Source: Prevotellaceae bacterium (GTDB lineage: Bacteria > Bacteroidota > Bacteroidia > Bacteroidales > Bacteroidaceae). From it: DNA of 13,346 nt. The stretch covers positions 1 through 13,346 of the forward strand of contig JAJPYP010000159.1 of assembly GCA_021204885.1 (NCBI GenBank), read 5' to 3'. The notes below the pieces were generated by a model. It ran no database searches. It saw nothing but the letters and a program-made list of their open reading frames with translations, and had not been told where the DNA came from. Positions within the stretch are counted from its first letter, which is position 1. Every line of letters starts with the position of its first letter. Below, piece after piece: positions 7,278 to 13,198 of the stretch. Position numbers and translations under genes: made by a program.

Positions 7278-7763
7278 CTACAAGGCAGTAGATGCGGTGG
7301 AAGCGTCGGCTGACGTATCCGCCTTGCCGCCTGACTTACCCATTTGACTGTCGGAAAAAGGCACTAACTGGATCTTTTCCGGAATCAAGTCATACCGCCG
7401 TTCACTCTTACTGATACATGTGAACGAAGGCCTGAATCCCGGTACTACGTTACGCACCAACGATGCGTCGGCGTCGGCGCGGTTCGAGACGCTTTGCCCC
7501 GTAATGAAACGCAGATAGATAGACCCGAATCCCAACAGCTCGATGTCATAACCGTTTCTCAAGTTCTGCACCACGTAATGCGCGTAGCGGTCCAAGACGT
7601 TTTTCACATCCCCCGGCGAGAGGGATGACTCTACGGATATTTGCTTGGCGGCATCGTCCGTGGAAAGGATTCCATAACTTACAGGTACTACATTGTACAC
7701 CGTTTCACCTTCGCGCTCACCGAAGTTTACCTTGCGGGCGCGTACTTTAAAAGCTTTTGCCAT
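7278..7763 (-). CDS. HU-related DNA-binding protein (HU-HIG / TIGR01201 type)
   Basis: The protein has 161 residues; start ATG at 7761-7763. It reads as the Bacteroidetes HU-like family: FKVRARKVNFGEREGETVYNVVPVSYGILSTDDAAKQI at the N-terminus, where classical HU would start directly with helix 1. SSLSPGDVKNVLDRYAHYVVQNLRNGYDIELLGFGSIYLRF follows, the HU dimerisation helices and beta turn, and then an extension with RPSFTCISKSERRYDLIPEKIQLV. Residues about 135-161 are a low-complexity tail rich in Ser, Ala, Thr, Asp and Lys, probably disordered. HU proteins bind and bend DNA as dimers in the nucleoid; the special role of this longer Bacteroidetes form is not established. Its promoter lies about 60 bases upstream with a small inverted repeat beside it, possibly an operator. 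It is followed by a strong hairpin at 7213-7251. Confidence 0.88.
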   Translation of the reverse strand: MAKAFKVRARKVNFGEREGETVYNVVPVSYGILSTDDAAKQISVESSLSPGDVKNVLDRYAHYVVQNLRNGYDIELLGFGSIYLRFITGQSVSNRADADASLVRNVVPGFRPSFTCISKSERRYDLIPEKIQLVPFSDSQMGKSGGKADTSADASTASTAL

Positions 7764-7824
7764 AATAAGAAGGTATAGCCGTTAATTATTAGATTTAGAT
7801 TCACACTCGTAGATGCTTATACTA

Positions 7825-7853
7825 CAAAGATACGACATTGTCAGTTCACAATG
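7825..7853 (-). promoter_or_regulatory. Promoter of the HU-related gene with adjacent inverted repeat
   Basis: The minus strand has TATCTTTG (7832-7825), an exact TAnnTTTG match, giving a 5' leader of roughly 55 bases. Just upstream, where the -33 region should be, sits CATTGT-CAGTTC-ACAATG (7836-7853), a perfect 6-bp inverted repeat with a 6-base spacer, a plausible regulator site. Confidence 0.6.
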
Positions 7854-7962
7854 GCTATTTAGTCTCTTTTATCATCGTCTATTTCAAATAAAGTTTGTTA
7901 AAGAGCAAAATCAACCCATTTTATGAGTAAAGACGACCGTGAAGCGATTTTATGCGGAAGCG

Positions 7963-8110
7963 CTTCGGCAGGGTCTGTTCAAGCGCTTCAGCAGAGTCTG
8001 TTCAAGCGCTTCGGCAGAGTCTGTTCAAGCGCTTCGGCAGGGTCTGTTCAAGCGCTTCGGCAGAGTCTGTTCAAGCGCTTCGGCAGGGTCTGTTCAAGCG
8101 CTTCGGCAGA
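7963..8110. repeat. Tandem array of a 23-bp unit (six full copies plus a 10-bp partial)
   Basis: Units run head to tail at 7963, 7986, 8009, 8032, 8055 and 8078, with a partial copy from 8101. Each begins CTTCGGCAG and ends TTCAAGCG. The copies differ mainly at one base (GGG or AGAG context, in order G, A, A, G, A, G); unit 2 also has CTTCAGCAG. Each junction creates the self-complementary 8-mer AAGCGCTT. The bases before the array (7958-7962, AAGCG) supply a first half junction. The array lies between the divergent promoters of the HU-related gene and the amidohydrolase gene. Because 23 is not a multiple of 3, all frames stay open through it, which creates spurious ORFs. Confidence 0.93.
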
Positions 8111-8158
8111 ACTGCGCTTCCCAATCCGTATATACCATCCTATATAAAGCATCCATCC

Positions 8159-8189
8159 TTGCTTTACCCAAAGAATAACCCTATCTTTG
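8159..8189 (+). promoter_or_regulatory. Promoter of the N-formylglutamate amidohydrolase-family gene
   Basis: TATCTTTG (8182-8189) is an exact TAnnTTTG -7 element, with TTG at 8159-8161 as a partial -33 box 20 bases upstream. Both lie about 50-70 bases after the end of the tandem array and give a leader of roughly 65-70 bases before the ATG at 8262. Confidence 0.65.
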
Positions 8190-8261
8190 TAAGCAAATAA
8201 ATTGTATGAATGCATTTCCCTTTCCCGCCCGAAAGCGGAAAGAGAAACCAATGACAGCAAT

Positions 8262-9110
8262 ATGGACGCATTGAAAAACAAAATCGTATTGAACGTGCCG
8301 CACGCGAGCATCAACGGCATAGAGCAGGCAAGGTGGTTGAATGTAGAGGGATTGTTGGAACAGGTCTATACGTGGACCGACTGGCACACGAACATCATCT
8401 TCCGCCCCAACGACCCCTTCGGGGAGGAGAAAGACATATCGATGCATGTGTTCGACAAGAGCCGCTTCGTGGTGGATGTGGAAAGGTTGGTAGACGATGA
8501 GATGGAGCGCGTGGGCCAAGGCATCGTTTACGAACGATTTCCGTTAAGCCAGATGAGCAGTGCAAGCTTGCTTGAGCACTGCCATGGCGAGAAATCGTCG
8601 CATGAAATGCAACGCTTCGAGGGGATGACACGCTTTGTCGACGAGCAGGAAAAGCGGCAGCTATACCGTGAACGTGAGGCCTATCTGCAAGGCATAGCGC
8701 AGGAAATTCTGCGCAACGACGATGAGGGATACAACACCTTCTTGATTGACTGCCATTCGTTTCCAAGCTTTTTAAGCGATGTGGACATCTGCATCGGCTT
8801 TAATGAAGACAGCTCCCGGCCGGCCGACAAGCTGATAAACGACATCGTGGAGACGATACAGGAATACAGGTTTACATGCGGCATCAACACCCCCTACTCC
8901 AACGCGCTGCAACCGCTTCCCGAGGCACGTCTGAGGCAACTAAGGCATGGCTACTCCTCGTTCATGATCGAGGTGAACAAGCGCGTTTACCTGCGTAAAG
9001 ATACCGTGACGCTGAAAGCGGGATGGCATCGCGTGAGCTGCTGCATGCAGTCCATCTACTGGCTGTTGAAAGAGGCCGCTTTTCCTGAAAAGGTCTCTCC
9101 CGGTCATTAG
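8262..9110 (+). CDS. N-formylglutamate amidohydrolase-family protein
   Basis: The protein has 282 residues. I choose ATG 8262 (MDALKNKIVLNVPHAS) over the upstream in-frame TTG 8202, because homologues begin right at the VPHAS strand and the TTG is only about 12 bases beyond the -7 box. Family motifs, in order: VPHAS (12-16), TDWHT (39-43), SRFVVDVERL (67-76), IDCHSFPS (162-169), DICIGFNED (175-183), INTPYSN (208-214) and MIEVNKRVYL (235-244). His14, His42, His165 and Glu237 are candidate zinc and catalytic residues by analogy. The family (PF05013) removes formyl or similar acyl groups from amino acids; the substrate here is not shown by context, since no histidine-degradation genes are nearby. 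Residues about 99-119 form an unusual patch (SSASLLEHCHGEKSSHE) encoded partly by a palindrome. It ends 13 bases from the convergent abiEii remnant with no terminator between. Confidence 0.88.
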   Translation: MDALKNKIVLNVPHASINGIEQARWLNVEGLLEQVYTWTDWHTNIIFRPNDPFGEEKDISMHVFDKSRFVVDVERLVDDEMERVGQGIVYERFPLSQMSSASLLEHCHGEKSSHEMQRFEGMTRFVDEQEKRQLYREREAYLQGIAQEILRNDDEGYNTFLIDCHSFPSFLSDVDICIGFNEDSSRPADKLINDIVETIQEYRFTCGINTPYSNALQPLPEARLRQLRHGYSSFMIEVNKRVYLRKDTVTLKAGWHRVSCCMQSIYWLLKEAAFPEKVSPGH

Positions 9111-9123
9111 ACTGTCGTCTATT

Positions 9124-9598
9124 CTATTGTAAACGGTCAATCAATCTCTTTTTAACAATCATATAGGCATCTTCTGGTGTGAATCTGTCTCCGTAACGAA
9201 GTAGCTGTGATGTGTCTCCAAGGAACTCGTCATCCTGCATTTTATCTTCCATGTTATTTATGAATTCCTTGTATGTGGGGATATGGTCAACCACAAAACC
9301 CATGTATTTGTAATAACACCTAATAACATTTTCTTCATTGATGGAAGTCGTTGTCAACGCTTTGTAAAGATCAAACAAATCACGTCCTTTTCTACGCTGG
9401 TACAGAGCCCTTAATTTCGTCCCGAGCAATTCGTCCAATTGATACGTAAGAATCTCAAAAAGCAAGATTCTCACGCAAATAATCGTCTTTGTATATTTCA
9501 ACTATGGCGCGACATACCAGTAAATCTTGCTCGACTTGTACATCCTGTGACCAAGGTGCGGAAGCACGCCAATCTTGTATGTATATTTCCGGTATCAT
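9124..9598 (-). pseudogene. AbiEii-type nucleotidyltransferase toxin, internally deleted and out of frame
   Basis: The toxin starts at ATG 9598-9596, overlapping the antitoxin stop as ATGA. Its first 47 residues are normal for AbiEii: MIPEIYIQDWRASAPW, QVEQDLLVCRAIVEIY, then DDYLRENLAF. In intact proteins RGGTALHK, the nucleotidyltransferase signature, comes next. Here a TGA stop (9457-9455) follows the Phe codon at once, and the next frame continues FEILTYQLDELLGTKLRALYQ, the conserved C-terminal region, for 111 residues to TAG at 9126-9124. About 130-150 residues holding the catalytic core are therefore missing compared with the usual length near 290-300. One extra T in the five-T run (9457-9461) accounts for the frame change, so a +1 slip would yield a 158-residue core-less protein. 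AbiEii toxins transfer nucleotides to block growth; this copy cannot. Sampled G+C is near 40%, below its neighbours. Confidence 0.85.
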
Positions 9599-10407
9599 TC
9601 GTCTATGTCTATTTCTTGGTTTTCAATCACCTTCCAACGGTTCTCGGATAAGTACCCTTCTGTCGTTTTCCCGCTTTTAAACGGAATGGTCCTGATTCGT
9701 CCGCCAAGTCGCTTCAATGACGTGTAAACATTGTCAGCCAATGACCTTTTTTCTAATACCGATTCCAGAATATAACCAAGACGCTGATAAACCGGTATCG
9801 GATAAATAGAAAAAATACTGTCGTCGACTTCGTTGAAATCAATATAATCTACAAGGTCGTTCAACACGGAACAAACACGGTTCAGTCCCCCTACTTTCTC
9901 TTCATTCGCCACGAGATCAATGGCTGTAAGTTCGGCAGACGATACATTTACAGTACCTAAACGACTTTTATGCCGTACAATGAATTTGTCCTCAATGTCT
10001 TTACGACAGATAAATACAAAACGGATATTTGAACGTTCCCCGCTTCTTATTTCCGGATAGGTATTGATTATTGTAAAGGTTTGCGGGCGTTGATGGGCAG
10101 CTCCATAAAATTCGGCGGCATTAAGTAACCCTATGTAATACTTTCGTTTCAGGAACTCCATCATTTGATCTATATAGAATAGGGGAGCGACAACTCCGGT
10201 CAAGGCATATTCAGTCGGGATTATGACATAAAAACCTCTTGCAGGAGATATGATTATCTTCTGCATTACCAAACGATTTAACGATGTGGCAATGTATCCC
10301 GGAGTAAAAGAAGGAAAAGCTCCTTTCACTTCGTCCAATGTAAATGTGTAGAAGCCTCGAAACTTATGATGTTCTACCCATTCTGCTATGGATACTCCTT
10401 TATTCAT
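9595..10407 (-). CDS. Type IV toxin-antitoxin antitoxin AbiEi
   Basis: The protein has 270 residues from ATG 10407-10405 (MNKGVSIAEWVEHHKF). Upstream in-frame ATGs at 10434 and 10428 overlap or touch the promoter -7 box and are unlikely starts. Residues about 1-65 look like the winged-helix region that binds DNA: FRGFYTFTLDEVKGAFPSF, then IATSLNRLVMQKIIISPARGFYVIIPTEYA. The rest matches the AbiEi C-terminal antitoxin domain: YYIGLLNAAEFYGAAHQRPQ, FIVRHKSRLGTVNVSSAELTAIDLV and a closing SLKRLGGRIRTIPF. AbiEi neutralises AbiEii and represses its own operon by binding inverted repeats in the promoter (known for the streptococcal system). It appears full length and in frame, although its partner is broken. 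The gene is noticeably more A+T-rich than the flanking dehydrogenase, consistent with horizontal gain. Confidence 0.9.
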   Translation of the reverse strand: MNKGVSIAEWVEHHKFRGFYTFTLDEVKGAFPSFTPGYIATSLNRLVMQKIIISPARGFYVIIPTEYALTGVVAPLFYIDQMMEFLKRKYYIGLLNAAEFYGAAHQRPQTFTIINTYPEIRSGERSNIRFVFICRKDIEDKFIVRHKSRLGTVNVSSAELTAIDLVANEEKVGGLNRVCSVLNDLVDYIDFNEVDDSIFSIYPIPVYQRLGYILESVLEKRSLADNVYTSLKRLGGRIRTIPFKSGKTTEGYLSENRWKVIENQEIDIDE

Positions 10408-10416
10408 TCGATGTAA

Positions 10417-10475
10417 TTGCCAATTCATCTGCAAAGATAATCATTCTTTGATGATAATCGCAGATGGATTGGCAA
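10417..10475. promoter_or_regulatory. Inverted repeat at the abiEi promoter, candidate AbiEi operator
   Basis: TTGCCAATTCATCTGC (10417-10432) is matched by the reverse complement of GCAGATGGATTGGCAA (10460-10475) at 15 of 16 positions. Similarity continues inward (GATAATCAT against GATTATCAT) after a 3-base offset, giving arms of about 25 bases. The repeat brackets the abiEi -7 box. Position and arm length fit autoregulation by AbiEi. Confidence 0.65.
10432..10439 (-). promoter_or_regulatory. -7 promoter element of abiEi
   Basis: The minus strand reads TATCTTTG, an exact TAnnTTTG match, 24 bases before the chosen ATG at 10407. No good -33 TTTG is seen; this may be a weak or repressor-controlled promoter. 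Confidence 0.6.
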
Positions 10476-10557
10476 AAAGAACGTTTGTTTCAACTATTCA
10501 GCTGGGAAATCGGGATTCAATTCTATCTACGGGAGAACTTCTTTGCCAAAAAAGCGT

Positions 10558-10565
10558 TAGCTTTG
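10558..10565 (+). promoter_or_regulatory. -7 promoter element of the alcohol dehydrogenase gene
   Basis: TAGCTTTG is an exact TAnnTTTG match 23 bases before the ATG at 10589. This supports that ATG over the longer upstream frame, whose first codons lie within the abiEi promoter and coding start. Confidence 0.6.
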
Positions 10566-10588
10566 TGGGCAAGAAGAGAAAGAGGACG

Positions 10589-11650
10589 ATGTTGGCATAT
10601 ACATATATCGAGCAGGGGGTGTTCGCGTGGCGCGAGAAAGCGAAGCCGGTGGTGGAGCGGCCGCGCGATGCCGTCGTGAGGGTGACCTTGGGCAGCATCT
10701 GTACCAGCGACTTGCATATAAAGCACGGCAGCGTGCCGCGGGCGGTGCCGGGCATCACCGTGGGGCACGAGATGGTGGGTGTAGTGGAGTCCGTAGGAGC
10801 GCAAGTGACACACGTCAGGCCGGGCGACCGCGTGACGGTGAACGTGGAGACCTTCTGCGGGGAGTGCTTCTTCTGCCGCCATGGGTATGTGAACAACTGC
10901 ACCGACAAGGAGGGAGGCTGGGCATTGGGCTGCCGCATAGACGGCGGGCAGACGGCCTACGTGCGCGTGCCCTTCGCCGACCAAGGATTGAACCGCATCC
11001 CCGACAACGTGACCGACGAGCAGGCGCTCTTTACAGGCGACATCCTCGCCACGGGCTACTGGGCGGCCCGCATCTCGGAGATTAAGCGGGAGGATACCGT
11101 GCTGGTTATCGGCGCGGGGCCCACGGGCATCTGCACGCTGCTTTGCGTACTGCTGAAACGACCCAAGCGCGTCATCGTCTGCGAGCGCTCACCGGAGCGC
11201 AGGGAGTTCGTGCGGCGGCACTATCCGCAAGTGGAGGTTGTATCTCCTGACACATGCCTGTCGTATGTAAAAGCACACAGCGACCACGGCGGTGCCGATG
11301 TGGTCATCGAAGTGGCGGGCGGGGATGATACCTTCTCCTTGGCTTGGCAATGCGCCCGTCCTAACGCCATCTGCACCATCGTGGCGCTATACGACCGGCC
11401 GCAAACGTTGCCTCTGCCCGAGATGTATGGCAAGAACCTCACCTTCAAGACGGGCGGCGTGGACGGTTGCGATTGCGGGGAGATACTGCGCCTCATCGCT
11501 GAGGGAGAGATCGACACCACCCCGCTCATCACGCACCGCGTCCCCTTGTCGCGCATCGAAGAGGCCTACCGGCTCTTTGAAAGCAAGCAGGACGGGGTAA
11601 TCAAAGTGGCGCTTTACAATGACTTGGGGGAAGCCGCCAAGAGATTGTAA
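10589..11650 (+). CDS. Zinc-dependent alcohol dehydrogenase (medium-chain dehydrogenase/reductase)
   Basis: The protein has 353 residues, a normal length for the family. The start ATG 10589 follows AGAGG and gives MLAYTYIEQGVFAWREK, a standard first strand. Catalytic-zinc ligands appear as Cys38 (ICTSDLHIKHG), His60-Glu61 (VGHEMVG) and the acidic Asp151 (FTGDILATG). The structural zinc site is Cys90, 93, 96 and 104 (CGECFFCRHGYVNNC). The Rossmann motif GAGPTG is at 175-180, and Glu199 at the end of the next strand suggests NAD(H) rather than NADP(H). C-terminal KNLTFKTGGVDGCDCGEILRLI and DTTPLITHRVPLSRIEEAYRLFE are typical. It oxidises an alcohol or reduces an aldehyde; the physiological substrate cannot be told (threonine-, sorbitol- and general ADH-like members share these motifs). 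It ends 10 bases from the convergent ATPase gene and is transcribed away from abiEi. Confidence 0.93.
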   Translation: MLAYTYIEQGVFAWREKAKPVVERPRDAVVRVTLGSICTSDLHIKHGSVPRAVPGITVGHEMVGVVESVGAQVTHVRPGDRVTVNVETFCGECFFCRHGYVNNCTDKEGGWALGCRIDGGQTAYVRVPFADQGLNRIPDNVTDEQALFTGDILATGYWAARISEIKREDTVLVIGAGPTGICTLLCVLLKRPKRVIVCERSPERREFVRRHYPQVEVVSPDTCLSYVKAHSDHGGADVVIEVAGGDDTFSLAWQCARPNAICTIVALYDRPQTLPLPEMYGKNLTFKTGGVDGCDCGEILRLIAEGEIDTTPLITHRVPLSRIEEAYRLFESKQDGVIKVALYNDLGEAAKRL

Positions 11651-11660
11651 GCCGGTAAAG

Positions 11661-13034
11661 TTACATTGATAGCTTGATGACATCTGCCGGCAACAACACG
11701 TTCGGGCAGGCATCTTGGGGGGCGTGCTTGAGGAAGAGCATCGGCACGATGGTGTAACCGGCGGCAAAGGGAAGCAGGGAGGCCTTGCGCTTCAAGGTAG
11801 TCAAAAGTTGGCCGGCATGGGCTTGCGCCGTCCACTTGCACTCACCCACAAGAAGGCGTTGCTTGTCGAGCGACTCGGCCACTACGTCGAACTCCACTTG
11901 TTCGGGCTTCTTCTCTTCATTGAGCACGGTACCCCACCAACGGTTGGCCTTGCCATAAAGCACGTCGCCCACAAGGTTGCCGCCGACGGCGTTGCGGCAC
12001 AGCTTCTCCCATTGCATGCTTACGTATTCCGACAAGTGGGCGTTCAAGGCCATCTCGACGGGCAGACGGCGACCCAGCTCGATGAAGGAGCGGTTGGGCA
12101 CCACGAATTGATAGTAGAACGCCATGTAGGGGTCGGCTATCTTATAGAGGCTCTTCTTGGCGTTCTTCTCGTCCACGCCAAAGGGTGTTTCGCGTTCCAA
12201 GTAACCCAAGTCGACTAACTTCTTCAACGGACGCGACAGGTTGGTGGCGGGCTCGTTGCAACGGCTCGCGATCTCGGAGAGACGGTTGGCACCGCTGCCT
12301 ATATAAGACATGAGGGTGGAGGTCTTGACTATGTCTTTCACGTCGTCGCGGAAGAGCTTGACGGGTTCTTCATAGAGCGTGCCGTTTACCGAAAAAACGG
12401 TGTGCCACAAGGCATCGGAAAGCGATTGCTTCTCCTCGCGCAACTCCCAATAGCGCGGCACGCCGCCCCACACGGCATACTCTTGAATGGCTTGCACGGC
12501 ATCGAGCCCCAACGCTTCTCCAATGTAGGGCAAACGCAGCGGGGCTAACTTCATGATCTCGTCGGCACGGCCATACAGAGGGGCCGATGCATCGAAAAAG
12601 AGCCCGTACATCATGTCTTGCGATGAGCCGCAAAGCACCAAGTTGTACTTCAACCGACGCTCGTCTACAAGCTTCTGCAAGACCGACGGCAATTCGGGCG
12701 ATTGCTCCACCAAGTAGGGAAACTCATCCAAACAGAGGGTGAAGCGCTCCTCGCTTCGGTAATCGATGGCACGCAGCAGGGATTCCCAATCGGGATAAAC
12801 CACCTTGTCGAAGTCGGGGAACAGCGATGCCGTTACCTTGGCAAGCAAAGCCCGTTGCAGGTGCCCTTCCGAGCGGTCGGCAAGGAAATAGACGTCACGC
12901 CCCGTCAACACCTTCTTGATAAGCGTGGACTTGCCCAACCGCCTGCGGCCGTACACCACTACCAACGAGGAGCGCCCACGTGCAAGCGCCTGTTGCAGAC
13001 GCGACGTTTCATCTTTTCTATCAACGAACTTCAT
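11661..13034 (-). CDS. Archaeal-type P-loop ATPase with C-terminal DUF234 (PD-(D/E)XK-like) domain
   Basis: The protein has 457 residues. The N-terminal ATPase (PF01637-like) opens MKFVDRKDETSRLQQAL with Walker A GRRRLGKST (29-37), Walker B LCLDEFPYLVE (100-110) and the sensor strand VLCGSS (133-138). A winged-helix segment covers about 238-285 (RLSEIASRCNEPATNLSRPLKKLVDLGYLER). The C-terminal DUF234 region has DPYMAFYYQFVVPNR, then Glu343 (WEKLCR), Asp383 (VEFDVVA) and Glu398-Cys-Lys400 (VGECKW), the residue pattern of a PD-(D/E)XK nuclease site. The family is widespread in Bacteroidetes and Archaea, usually as solitary genes of unknown role; links to mobile DNA or defence have been suggested but are unproven. 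Nuclease activity is inference from the motif. A near-perfect promoter lies just upstream, and no partner gene adjoins. Confidence 0.9.
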   Translation of the reverse strand: MKFVDRKDETSRLQQALARGRSSLVVVYGRRRLGKSTLIKKVLTGRDVYFLADRSEGHLQRALLAKVTASLFPDFDKVVYPDWESLLRAIDYRSEERFTLCLDEFPYLVEQSPELPSVLQKLVDERRLKYNLVLCGSSQDMMYGLFFDASAPLYGRADEIMKLAPLRLPYIGEALGLDAVQAIQEYAVWGGVPRYWELREEKQSLSDALWHTVFSVNGTLYEEPVKLFRDDVKDIVKTSTLMSYIGSGANRLSEIASRCNEPATNLSRPLKKLVDLGYLERETPFGVDEKNAKKSLYKIADPYMAFYYQFVVPNRSFIELGRRLPVEMALNAHLSEYVSMQWEKLCRNAVGGNLVGDVLYGKANRWWGTVLNEEKKPEQVEFDVVAESLDKQRLLVGECKWTAQAHAGQLLTTLKRKASLLPFAAGYTIVPMLFLKHAPQDACPNVLLPADVIKLSM

Positions 13035-13056
13035 ATACCAAGATTATTATGTACTG

Positions 13057-13088
13057 CAAACATAATGTTTCTACAGCATAATACCAAA
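13057..13088 (-). promoter_or_regulatory. Full Bacteroides-type promoter of the ATPase gene
   Basis: On the minus strand TTTG (13088-13085) is followed after 20 bases by TATGTTTG (13064-13057), matching both the -33 and -7 consensus at the usual spacing. The -7 box ends 22 bases before the ATG at 13034. This is the best promoter in the window. Confidence 0.75.
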
Positions 13089-13137
13089 GAAGATGGCGAC
13101 TATTTCCGGTTTATTCTCAAAATTAGCTGTTTATATA

Positions 13138-13185
13138 GACAGGCAGGGCTGACGAAGCGTCCCGCCCGCCTGCTTACAGCCTGTC
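13138..13185 (-). terminator. Possible terminator hairpin after the gene at the right edge
   Basis: GACAGGC (13138-13144) pairs with GCCTGTC (13179-13185). Inside, AGGCAGGGC can alternatively pair with GCCCGCCT around a GAAGC-containing loop. It lies 14 bases after the stop of the minus-strand gene ending at 13199. No clear T-run follows, so termination is uncertain. Confidence 0.35.
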
Positions 13186-13198
13186 ATGATAGTATGCT

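Noticed and set aside
7963..8110. CRISPR array
   Set aside because: Units are directly adjacent with no unique spacers, and no cas genes are present.
7923..8200. Three overlapping + strand ORFs with repeating peptides through the tandem array
   Set aside because: They encode the same 23-residue period in three frames because the 23-bp unit lacks stops. There is no conserved protein, no ribosome site, and the array ends into unrelated sequence. DNA repeat is the simpler reading.
10388..10588. N-terminal extension of the alcohol dehydrogenase from ATG 10388
   Set aside because: The extra 67 residues overlap the abiEi start and promoter, lack family similarity, and the -7 box at 10558 lies downstream of that ATG.
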